A DNA stretch of 64,000 bases from Patagioenas fasciata (lineage: Eukaryota > Chordata > Aves > Columbiformes > Columbidae), in assembly GCF_037038585.1 (NCBI RefSeq), contig NC_092520.1, positions 215,001 to 279,000 on the forward strand, written 5' to 3'. The notes under the pieces were generated by a model. It did not search any database, had not been told where the DNA came from, and saw nothing but the letters and a program-made list of their open reading frames with translations. Position numbers and translations under genes: made by a program. This document shows, in pieces, positions 46,901 to 58,900 of this stretch (positions are counted from its first letter, which is position 1; each line of letters begins with the position of its first letter).

Positions 46901-49900
46901 ATGAGGGTGGTTAGGGATGAGGGTGATGAGGATGGTTAGGGATGAGGATGGTTAGGGATGAGGGTGGTTAGGGATGAGGGTGATGAGGGTGTTTAGGGAT
47001 GAGGGTGTTTAGGGATGAGGGTGTTTAGGGATGAGGGTGATGAGGGTGTTTAGGGATGAGGGTGGTTAGGGATGAGGGTGATGAGGGTGTTTAGGGATGA
47101 GGGTGGTTAGGGATGAGGGTGATGAGGGTGTTTAGGGATGAGGGTGGTTAGGGATGAGGGTGATGAGGGTGTTTAGGGATGAGGGTGGTTAGGGATGAGG
47201 GTGATGAGGGTGTTTAGGGATGAGGGTGGTTAGCCTGTTATGGGGCAGGGGTCGAAGCGGCCTCCTGAGCGCGGCCCCACTCGGAGGTGTCCACGCAGAC
47301 GCTCCTTTTCATAAACAGACAAGCTATATTTAGGTCTTCTGCCTCCATCACTGCTGCGAAATGCTGTTCCAGATTCCCTGATCTGGTAGTTTGAAACCGT
47401 CTCTCCATTTCCAGCCTAAACTAATTTCTGACCACTTTATACTTATTTGTTCTTGTGCCAATATTGTGTTTTTGCTTAAATAGCTCTTCTCTGTCCTTGG
47501 AATTTCCCTCCGCTCCGCAGTGTTTACAGAGCGCAGTCACATCACGCTCGGCCTGGCTGAACGAGCCCAGCTCCTCCGGCCTCCCCCGGCGCCACCAGCG
47601 CGCAGCCGGCGGCTCGTGCAGCAGCGTCAGCGCTCGCCGCTCTCGGGACGCGCAGCCCCTTCCCCTCCACTCTTGCTCGGATTCCATTTATCTCTCTCAT
47701 AAATGCACTGAAGTGGTGCCACACAGATCACCCAGCACAGCTGCGAGGATGAGTGGTGCTGCGGGGTGTGCTGGTGGGATGCGAATGTGAGGTCTGAGAC
47801 CTCAGGAAGTGAATTCGATGTCGTCTGGAGGGGAAGAGGCTGCAGAGCGTGTGCGGAGCAGGACGCTGCCCGCAGTGCGCTGCGGGTCGCTGCGAGGAGG
47901 CTGCGGGAGAGCCGGGTCTGCTCGCACTGCGCTGCGGGTCGCTGCCAGGAGGCTGCGGGAGAGCCGGGTCTGCCCGCACTGCGCTGCGGGTCGCTGCGAG
48001 GAGGCTGCGGGAGAGCCGGGTCTGCCCGCACTGCGCTGCGGGTCGCTGCCAGGAGGCTGCGGGAGAGCCGGGTCTGCCCGCACTGCGCTGCGGGTCGCTG
48101 CCAGGAGGCTGCGGGAGAGCCGGGTCTGCCCGCACTGCGCTGCGGGTCGCTGCCAGGAGGCTGCGGGAGAGCCGGGTCTGCCCGCACTGCGCTGCGGGTC
48201 GCTGTGAGGAGGCTGCGGGAGAGCCGGGTCTGCCCGCACTGCGCTGCGGGTCGCTGCCAGGAGGCTGCGGGAGAGCCGGGTCTGCCCGCACTGCGCTGCG
48301 GGTCGCTGCCAGGAGGCTGCGGGAGAGCCGGGTCTGCCCGCACTGCGCTGCGGGTCGCTGGGAGGAGGCTGCGGGAGAGCCGGGTCTGCCCGCACTGCGC
48401 TGCGGGTCGCTGGGAGGAGGCTGCGGGAGAGCCGGGTCTGCCCGCACTGCGCTGCGGGTCGCTGCCAGGAGGCTGCGGGAGAGCCGGGTCTGCCCGCACT
48501 GCGCTGCGGGTCGCTGCCAGGAGGCTGCGGGAGGGCCGGGTCTGCCCGCACTGCGCTGCGGGTCGCTGCCAGGAGGCTGCGGGAGAGCCGGGTCTGCCCG
48601 CACTGCGCTGCGGGTCGCTGCCAGGAGGCTGCGGCAGAGCCGGGTCTGCCCGCACTGCGCTGCGGGTCGCTGCCAGGAGGCTGCGGGACAGCCGGGTCTG
48701 CCCGCAGTGCGCTGCGGGTCGCTGCCAGGAGGCTGCGGCAGAGCCGGGTCTGCCCGCACTGCGCTGCGGGTCGCTGCCAGGAGGCTGCGGCAGAGCCGGG
48801 TCTGCCCGCACTGCGCTGCGGGTCGCTGCCAGGAGGCTGCGGGACAGCCGGGTCTGCCCGCACTGCGCTGCGGGTCGCTGCCAGGAGGCTGCGGGAGAGC
48901 CGGGTCTGCCCGCACTGCGCTGCGGGTCGCTGCCAGGAGGCTGCGGAAGAGCCGGGTCTGCCCGCACTGCGCTGCGGGTCGCTGCCAGGAGGCTGCGGAA
49001 GAGCCGGGTCTGCCCGCACTGCGCTGCGGGTCGCTGCCAGGAGGCTGCGGCAGAGCCGGGTCTGCCCGCACTGCGCTGCGGGTCGCTGCCAGGAGGCTGC
49101 GGGAGAGCCGGGTCTGCCCGCAGTGCGCTGCGGGTCGCTGCCAGGAGGCTGCGGCAGAGCCGGGTCTGCCCGCACTGCGCTGCGGGTCGCTGCCAGGAGG
49201 CTGCGGGAGAGCCGGGTCTGCCTGCACTGCGCTGCGGGTCGCTGCCAGGAGGCTGCGGGAGAGCCGGGTCTGCCCGCAGTGCGCTGCGGGTCGCTGCCAG
49301 GAGGCTGCGGGAGAGCCGGGTCTGCCCGCAGTGCGCTGCGGGTCGCTGCCAGGAGGCTGCAGGACAGCCGGGTCTGCCCGCACTGCGCTGCGGGTCGCTG
49401 CCAGGAGGCTGCGGCAGAGCCGGGTCTGCCCGCACTGCGCTGCGGGTCGCTGCCAGGAGGCTGCGGGACAGCCGGGTCTGCCCGCACTGCGCTGCGGGTC
49501 GCTGCCAGGAGGCTGCGGGAGAGCCGGGTCTGCCCGCACTGCGCTGCGGGTCGCTGCCAGGAGGCTGCGGGAGAGCCGGGTCTGCCCGCACTGCGCTGCG
49601 GGTCGCTGCCAGGAGGCTGCGGGACAGGTGGGGCTGCCCGTGGGCTCGGGGGGCTCTGAGGGCGCTCCCGAAAACCGCCGGGCAGTGCGGGAGCGGGGTT
49701 CTGTTTCTGTGCCTGTCCCGGGGAGGCGCGTGCAGGCAGAGCTGGCACCCCTGGGCTCTGTCAGGGAGCTGATCCTCGCCTCGGAACGCGGGGCCAGCTG
49801 GGCACACGTGTAACTGATGTCTCCGTGGTGCTGTGGTGCACCGGTTAAATGGTGGTCAGCAATGTAACCAGGAACAGACGGCAGGAGGGAAAGGCCATGA

Positions 49901-52900
49901 GGGTCCAACTGTCCAAGCCCAGAAAGAGCTGCCAGCTGCATTTCCAGAGATCACAGAACTCCTGGGCTGGCTGGTGGGACCCGAGGAGATCAGATCACCC
50001 GCATTGCTGTGGTGACTGGTGGGACCTGAGGAGATCAGATCACCCGCATTGCTGTGGTGACTGGTGGGACCTGAGGAGATCAGATCACCCGCATTGCTGT
50101 GGTGTCTGGTGGGACCCGAGGAGATCAGATCACCCGCATTGCTGTGGTGTCTGGTGGGACCTGAGGAGATCAGATCACCCGCATTGCTGTGGTGACTGGT
50201 GGGACCCGAGGAGATCAGATCACCCGCATTGCTGTGGTGACTGGTGGGACCCGAGGAGATCAGATCACCCGCATTGCTGTGGTGACTGGTGGGACCCGAG
50301 GAGATCAGATCACCCGCATTGCTGTGGTGACTGGTGGGACCTGAGGAGATCAGATCACCCGCATTGCTGTGGTGTCTGGTGGGACCCGAGGAGATCAGAT
50401 CACCCGCATTGCTGTGGTGTCTGGTGGGACCTGAGGAGATCAGATCACCCGCATTGCTGTGGTGACTGGTGGGACCGGAGGAGATCAGATCACCCGCATT
50501 GCTGTGGTGACTGGTGGGACCTGAGGAGATCAGATCACCCGCATTGCTGTGGTGACTGGTGGGACCCGAGGAGATCAGATCACCCGCATTGCTGTGGTGA
50601 CTGGTGGGACCTGAGGAGATCAGATCACCCGCATTGCTGTGGTGTCTGGTGGGACCTGAGGAGATCAGATCACCCGCATTGCTGTGGTGACTGGTGGGAC
50701 CTGAGGAGATCAGATCACCCGCATTGCTGTGGTGTCTGGTGGGACCTGAGGAGATCAGATCACCCGCATTGCCGGGGTGTCTGGTGGGACCCGAGGAGAT
50801 CAGATCACCCGCATTGCCGGGGTGTCTGGTGGGACCCGAGGAGATCAGATCACCCGCATTGCTGTGGTGTCTGGTGGGACCTGAGGAGATCAGATCACCC
50901 GCATTGCTGTGGTGACTGGTGGGACCTGAGGAGATCAGATCACCCGCATTGCTGTGGTGACTGGTGGGACCCGAGGAGATCAGATCACCCGCATTGCTGT
51001 GGTGACTGGTGGGACCCGAGGAGATCAGATCACCCGCATTGCCGGGGTGTCTGGCCCCGAGCCTGCCAGTGCTCACACCTGTGCATTTGCAGCTGAAGGG
51101 ATCTGTTGGGGCAGAAAGAGCCAGGACTGTCATGGGGCCCTGGATTTTCGTAGCTGCAGAGGCCTGGGACGTAACATGGGTGAAACCGTCCTCCCGTCAC
51201 CCGCGGCTCGCTGCTGCAGCGTGCCCCAGTGCTGCTGCGCTGGCTGTGGAACGGGGCGGGATGGGAGGAAGGCTGGCCAGCCAGAAATTCCCTTTGCCAG
51301 CTTTGCTGTGGATGTCTCCGTGTTGTCCAGCGCCAGGCACAGCCCGTGGGTCCTGCCGGGAGCTCCGTGCCTCGGGCGAGGCGCAGGGCTGGCGTCGGGA
51401 GGGGGCGGGTGCTGCGCCGTGCCCGGGGCGTGTGGGGCAGTCTGAAGGGTGCCCTGTGCCGCTGAGCTGCTCCCCGCGCTGTGCCGCAGGTGCTGGAAGA
51501 GAAGCCTTCGGGGCTGCTCGTCGCCTCCCTGCAGGCCAAGGACCCCGACGAGGGCGAGAACGGGACCATTGTCTACTCACTGATAGGTATGAGCTGAGAA
51601 CTGATTAATCGATGCTGCTCTCTGCCTCGCAGCCACCATCCCTGTGAGCGCGCGGGTGCCCACCGCCCAAACCCTGCCACACCACGCTCCCTCCTCCGTC
51701 CCACCTGCCCCTGCGCTCCCTCCTCCGTCCCACCTGCCCTGCGCTCCCTCCTCCGTCCCACCTGCCCCGCGCTCCCTCCTCCGTCCCACCTGCCCCTGCG
51801 CTCCCTCCTCCGTCCCACCTGCCCCTGCGCTCCCTCCTCCGTCCCACCTGCCCTGCGCTCCCTCCTCCGTCCCACCTGCCCTGCGCTCCCTCCTCCGTCC
51901 CACCTGCCCTGCGCTCCCTCCTCCGTCCCACCTGCCCTGCGCTCCCTCCTCCGTCCCACCTGCCCCTGCGCTCCCTCCTCCGTCCCACCTGCCCCTGCGC
52001 TCCCTCCTCCGTCCCACCTGCCCTGCGCTCCCTCCTCCGTCCCACCTGCCCTGCGCTCCCTCCTCCGTCCCACCTGCCCTGCGCTCCCTCCTCCGTCCCA
52101 CCTGCCCTGCGCTCCCTCCTCCGTCCCACCTGCCCCTGCGCTCCCTCCATCCCACCTGCCCTGCGCTCCCTCCTCTCTGCCGCTCCCGCAGCATCTCACG
52201 CTCTTTCTGCAGGAGCCTGGGCAGAGCGTTTCACGCTGCACGTGGCTACTGGCGAGCTGCGCACTGCCGCGGTTCTGCGGCGCTCTGACCGCGCTGAGTA
52301 CCTCTTCACTGTGACAGCCAGTGACCAGGGCACGGTGCCTCGCAGCACGTCGGCCATCATTCGCGTTCAGGTACGCAGCACCCCAGCTCCTCTCGTCCCT
52401 GCACCGTCTGCCGCTCCCTCACCTCTTGGAGGTCACCGTCCAGCTACTTGAAGCCCTCCTCTCCTCCTTCTCACCCTCCACCACTTTCATCCCAGGGCAC
52501 CCTCTGTCCCTGCTCAACTGTTGATCCAGCCCTAAGACCTCTGTGGAGAACCTGGGGTGGGACACGGTGTGTCCGTCTGCCACTGTGCATGTTCTCATTT
52601 GTGGAGGTCAGCCCCGTTAATAGTAAGCACTGCTGTCTTTTCCAGACTTGAACGGTCAGCCCTGTCCTAGATACGCTGTTGCAGAGATTTCCTGCTTGGA
52701 GGCGTTAGTTAGGATCATAGAATAGTTTGGGCGGGAAGGAAACTTCCCCGCTTCCCCAGTCCCCCTGCCATGACAGGGACATCTTCAGCAGCTCAGGGTG
52801 CTCAGAGCCCCGTCCAGCCTGGCCTGGGATGTCTCCAGGGATGGTTCAGCCACCACCTCTCTGCCCAACCTGGGCCAGGCTCTCACCACCCTCAGGGCAA

Positions 52901-55900
52901 CAATTTCTCCCTCATGTCCAGCCTGGATCTCCCTCCTTTAGTTTAACCCATCACCCCTTGTCCTGTCACAACAGCCCCTGCTCTAAAGTCTGTCCCCATC
53001 TTTCTCATGGGCCCCTTTTCAGTCCGGAAAGGCCACACTAAGGTCTCCCGGAGCTTCTCTTCTCCAGCTGAACACCCCAGCTCTCTCACCTGTCCCCAGC
53101 AGAGCTGTTCCAGCCTCGGGTCATTCCTGGGGCTCCCCTGGCCCCTCTCCAGCAGCTCCATGTGTGTCCTGTGCTGAGGACCCGGAGCTGGACCAGCACT
53201 GCAGGGGTCTCACCGGTTCCTCCAGCAGTGTTCCTGACACGTGGGGTGTTCTGCTCTGTGTGACTTTGGCACTCACTGCCTGCTGTATTGGCCCAGCCAG
53301 CCAGGGCTTTTCTCTGCTGTTAGTAATGAGCCTCCTTTTACAGCAGAGGCTGCGGTTTCCCCCAGTCAAGGCACTTTCACCGCGCACTGGTTCACATCTT
53401 CCTGTTCATGCAGTTCCCAAGGCCAGCTGACTCTGTTCGGTGTTCTGCTGCTTCTCTCTGCTGGCAGTGCCCTCTGACATCACCAGCAAGTTCATAACGT
53501 GCTCGGCTTTCTTTTGCCCTTGCACCTATCAAAAGTAAACGTCAGCACCAAGAGCCACGTCTGCGGAGACCTGATCACTGTGCTAGAGCCAGCCGGTCTG
53601 TTTGTCCTTCCTGCCGTACAGCGGTGTTCATACTGTGCCTTTCCCCAGCTTGATGAGCGATCTCCCATGTGCATCAAAGCCCGGGTAAAGCCCAGGCCGG
53701 TTAACACACCGTGTTTCCTCTGCTCTCGCGGAGAGAAGCGCCGCGTTACCCGGCACATCTGCCTTCAGCCGTGCCACAGTATGTTCTGTGCCGTTTCCTT
53801 TTTATGCCATGTCTGTAGCTGTTCTTGTCATCGAAGTTGTTCTACGGCCTTCAAAGCGTTGAGGCCAGGGTGTCGGGCTGGTCGTCCCTGAGGGGTTTGT
53901 TTGCATCGCTATAATGCAGCTATTTGCTGGCAGTCACCAGTTTTGAGCCCGCTCTGGGCTGGCAGATTTGCTGTTTTCTCTTTCCCCCAGCTCCTTGACT
54001 TGCCCTTTGTTCAATACATTTTCCCTTCAGATAACACTATTGCTTTTCATGCATCCTCTCTTGCACCCGCAGATACACCTCATCCCCAAATTAACTTCAG
54101 TACCTTTAATAAAAGTAGCGATAGTATTTCCTTATCTTTGAGTCCCCCTGGGTTCCCTCTCCTCCCTGTGCCTCCCGTCTGGCTGTGTTACCTCGCTTCT
54201 CGCCCACTCTTGCTTACGTCGTACAGAAGCGTTTCTGCTGGTGTCCGTTGCCTTCGCGGTGTCTGACGCAGTCGCAGGCTCGCGGAACGGTTGAGGTGGT
54301 CGTCTTGTCCCACGGCCCTGCCCAAGCAGGGCCACCCAGAGCCAGTTGCCCGTGTCTAGGTGTCTTTTGAGAGCCTCTGAGGATGGAGACTCCGCCGCCT
54401 CTCTGGGGAATCTGTGCCAGCCCTCAGCCACCCTTACGCTGAAAAGCTTTTTCTGATGTTCAGAGGGAACCTCCTGTGTTTCAGCTTGTGCCCGTGGCCC
54501 CTGCCCTGGCACTGGGCACCGCTGGGAGGAGCCCGGCTCTGTCCTCTTGCACCCGCCCTGCAGGTACTGATGTACTTCCATAAGATCCCCTTGAGCCTCC
54601 TCTGCCCGCTCAGCAGCTCTGTCTGTCCTCACCCACCCTGGCTCCCCAGGTGAGGCTCATCGTTCACCCTGTCAAATCCGCGCTCCTTCCCAGTGTGCTT
54701 TTCAGGTTGCTATTCATCTGTTAGGTACAAGAGCTGGGATCTTGCCTCCTGACACCTGCTCTCTGCAGGCCCCATGTCCTCCTGTCCCCTGGCCGCCCAG
54801 CAGGACCTCCTGACACACGGGGCCCCGGCGCCTGCCCCTCAGTGCTCCTCTCCCCGCAGGTGCTGCCGTCCTCCCGGGTGCTGCCACGGCCCGATGCCAC
54901 CGTGCTGACCCTGCAGCCCCTCGAGGGGGTCAAGCCGGGGTCCGTGATCGGCTCAGTCGCACCCACAGACGCCCCCGCACGAGGACAGCTGACCTACACG
55001 GTGGTAGGAGGTGGTGGGGATGGCACCTTTGTGGTTGACAGCGTGACGGGAGAGATTTATGCTGCCCGGGAGCTGGACTATGAGGCTGGGGCACGGCACG
55101 TGCTTCAGGTGAGTGCTGAGGACACGCAGCACGGCTATCCCTCCAGCCGGCTGGTGCTGGTACAGATCCACGTGCAGGACTGCAACGACCAGGCGCCCAC
55201 CTTCCCCGAAGACCCCATCACCATCGTGGTGCCCGAGAACACCCAGGCTGGCTCGTCCGTCTTCACCTTCCAGGCGCTGGACGGGGACGGTGTGGGTCCC
55301 AACAGCCAGGTGCGCTACGCCCTGCTGCACCAGGAGCCCCCCGGGGCTCCCTTCCAGCTGGACAGCCGCTCGGGGCTGCTGAGCCTCCGCCAGGGCCTGG
55401 ACCGGGAGGCTGCTGCCTCCTTCCTCTTGGTGGTGGAGGCCACGGACCAGGCGCGCAACGTGAGCCAGCGCCGCTCGGCAGCCGTCACGGCCCGCGTGTT
55501 TGTGACGGACGAGAACGACAACGCGCCCGTGTTCCTCTCACCTGCCGCTGTCAGCGTCATGGAGGATCAGCCGACGGGCTTCGTGGCGCTGCACGTGGTG
55601 GCCCAGGACAACGATCTGGGAGAGAACGGACGTGTGAGCTACTCATTGCGAGCAGGCAACAGTGACAGCCGCTTCCACCTTAACCCCAGCACCGGTGAGG
55701 AGGACGCAGGGTGGGAACGGGGCTGAGCAGTGCGCGGGGCTACCTGGGGATGCGGTGTGGGGCACGGGACGGCATGGGCTGGGAAACCCAGAGGAGGGAG
55801 GCGTGAGGTGCAGAGAGCCCCAAGTGTAGCAGTGGTTAGAGTGGCACTGCCGTCTCTCTCGAGACCTGGCTGTCCCCGGCTCGCCCCAGTGCCCGCAGCC

Positions 55901-58900
55901 TGGCGATCGTTGTGTCCTGGGACAGCCCGCCCCGGCGCCGCGCGGTGCCAGCTCGCCCTCGTCTGTGTCTGCAGGCGCGCTCTCCATCGTGCGGTCCCTG
56001 AACCGGGAGGAGGTGGCACAGCACAACCTGACCGTGGTGGCCACGGACCACGGCTTCCCGCGCCGCTCCGCCACGCAGCTGCTGTCCGTGCTGGTGCTGG
56101 ATGTCAACGACGAGGCTCCCGCTTTTGAGAAACCCGAGTATGAAGCACACATCATGGAGAACTTGCCAGCTGGTAGCCCTGTGCTGCAGGTGCTCGCCGT
56201 GGACCGGGACCTGGGTGAGGATGGAGGGTCGGGCTGAGCTGCCCAGTTCGGTCAGGGGCCCTTCTGCAGGTGCAGCACCCAGGACCGGGTGCGCTCCGCT
56301 CCCTCCCACCTGGTTTGGAGACCGTGGCTGAAGGATCAGCATCTGGCCTGGAGAGGAGAGATGGGCTGAATCCTGGGAAAAGCTGACAACGAGAATAGGG
56401 CCTCTAATTCCTTCTGCTCCCCGAGACAATGGCCTTTGTTCCTTGGAGGTCCTTGGGCCCATCTTCCCTTCCACAAGCTGGGCTGGGCTGGGACCTCCCT
56501 CCACCACACAGCTCTGCCCCAGCTTTGCTTGCCAGGGAGTGAGATCATCCCCTTCCACAGCCGGTGAACCCCTGGGTGGGACGCCTGGGAGGAGGGAGGT
56601 TCAGGGCTGTGAGCCAAATGAGTCTCCCGGGGCTGCTGCTGAGCTGCGCTCAAACCGTGTTCCTCCCTGCAGGTGCCAACGGGCAGGTGTCCTATGGGGG
56701 CTTGTCTGGGGGCCCATTCTCCATCGACCCACAGACGGGGCTTATTGTCACCACGCGGGTCCTGGACCGCGAGGAGCAGGAGCAACACGTGCTGATGGGT
56801 AGGGCTGTGCTGGTGCGTGAGGGGGTGCAGCAGGAGAGGGGTTGGGTGCTCCCCACTGCTGGGGCTGGCAGTGCTGCAGGGGGACAGGCCGTGGGAGGTG
56901 GTGGGGTTCGTGTGGCACGCGGGGTTCGTGTGGCACGCGGGGCTCTCGCGTGGTTTGGGGGTGCAGGATTGCCCGTGGTCCTGTGCCTGGCCGCCCTTGT
57001 GCTTGTCTGGGCATTCGCACGTGGCAGCCTGGGCTGCAGCTCCCGGTCAGCGGGCGGCTGCAGCGCTCTGGCTGTGTTCCCGCAGTCTGTGCGCGGGACG
57101 GCGGCCTGCCCCCCAGCCTCGCCAGGGCGACGGTGCGGGTAACGGTGGGGGATGAGAACGACCATGCGCCGCACCTGGAGAGCGAGTCCTGCTCCGTGGA
57201 GGTCCCTGAGAACCAAAGCCGCGTGGCACTCTACACCCTGCGGGCCACCGACCCCGACGGAGGCGAGAACGGGCGCTTGGAGTACCGCGTGGCAGGTGAG
57301 GCGCACGGGGGGCTCTGGAGCCTCTTCCCTGGGGGGCAGGAAGGGCTCTGCACCCTCGGTTGCTCCAGGCAGCGTCACCTGTGCAGTTCCTGTTCCACTT
57401 CAATTCTCTCCTGCTCCAAACCACGTGTAGCTGCTACTGCCTCTCAGCCACAGAGTTTCTTTGCCTCCAGTAAAGAGCACCCCAAGATCTGGACATGCTG
57501 CACTTCTTCATTCTCCAGGCTCTTGTCTGGTTCCCCAAGCTTGGACTTGTTCCCTGCCTCTTTTGGCTGCTCTGACCTGTTGAATTTACAGGTTGCTAAG
57601 TGGGACCTCTGTGCCCCCCGTGCATCGTCTGGGGGCTCCCTGTGGCAGCAGCGCTGGTCTGGCAGCTGTTCCAGCCAGTTCTTACACACACAGACACACA
57701 CGCAGAGCTGGACCAAGGAGGCTCGGTCCAGCCAGTTCTTACACACACAGACACACACGCAGAGCTGGACCAAGGAGGCTCGGTCCAGCCAGTTCTTACA
57801 CACACAGACACACACGCAGAGCTGGACCAAGGAGGCCCGGTCCAGCCAGTTCTTACACACACAGACACACACGCAGAGCTGGACCGAGGAGGCCCGGTCC
57901 AGCCAGTTCTCACACACACAGACACACACGCAGAGCTGGACCAAGGAGGCTCGGTCCAGCCAGTTCTTACACACGCAGACACACACGCAGAGCTGGACCA
58001 AGGAGGCTCGGTCCAGCCAGTTCTTACACACGCAGACACACACGCAGAGCTGGACCAAGGAGGCCCAGTCCAGCCAGTTCTTACACACGCAGACACACAC
58101 GCAGAGCTGGACCAAGGAGGCTCGGTCCAGCCAGTTCTTACACACGCAGACACACACGCAGAGCTGGACCAAGGAGGCCCAGTCCAGCCAGTTCTTACAC
58201 ACGCAGACACACACGCAGAGCTGGACCAAGGAGGCTCGGTCCAGCCAGTTCTTACACACACAGACACACACGCAGAGCTGGACCAAGGAGGCCCGGTCCA
58301 GCCAGTTCTTACACACGCAGACACACACGCAGAGCTGGACCAAGGAGGCCCGGTCCAGCCAGTTCTTACACACACAGACACACACGCAGAGCTGGACCAA
58401 GGAGGCCCGGTCCAGCCAGTTCTTACACACACAGACACACACGCAGAGCTGGACCAAGGAGGCCCGGTCCAGCCAGTTCTCACACACGCAGACACACACG
58501 CAGAGCTGGACCGAGGAGGCCCGGTCCAGCCAGTTCTCACACACGCAGACACACACGCAGAGCTGGACCGAGGAGGCCCGGTCCAGCCAGTTCTTACACA
58601 CACAGACACACACGCAGAGCTGGACCAAGGAGGCTCGGTCCAGCCAGTTCTTACACACGCAGACACACACGCAGAGCTGGACCAAGGAGGCCCGGTCCAG
58701 CCAGTTCTTACACACGCAGACACACACGCAGAGCTGGACCAAGGAGGCCCGGTCCAGCCAGTTCTTACACACGCAGACACACACGCAGAGCTGGACCAAG
58801 GAGGCCCGGTCCAGCCAGTTCTTACACACACAGACACACACGCAGAGCTGGACCAAGGAGGCCCGGTCCAGCCAGTTCTTACACACACAGACACACACGC

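Noticed and set aside
46811-47234. True interstitial telomere
   Set aside because: TTAGGG occurs once per 15-24 bp unit and not as a tandem hexamer run, so a fused-telomere origin is not supported.
47627-49941. ORFs of 648-737 codons on both strands
   Set aside because: Read-through of the 52-bp array. The minus-strand ones would run antisense within an intron with no promoter or domain in support.
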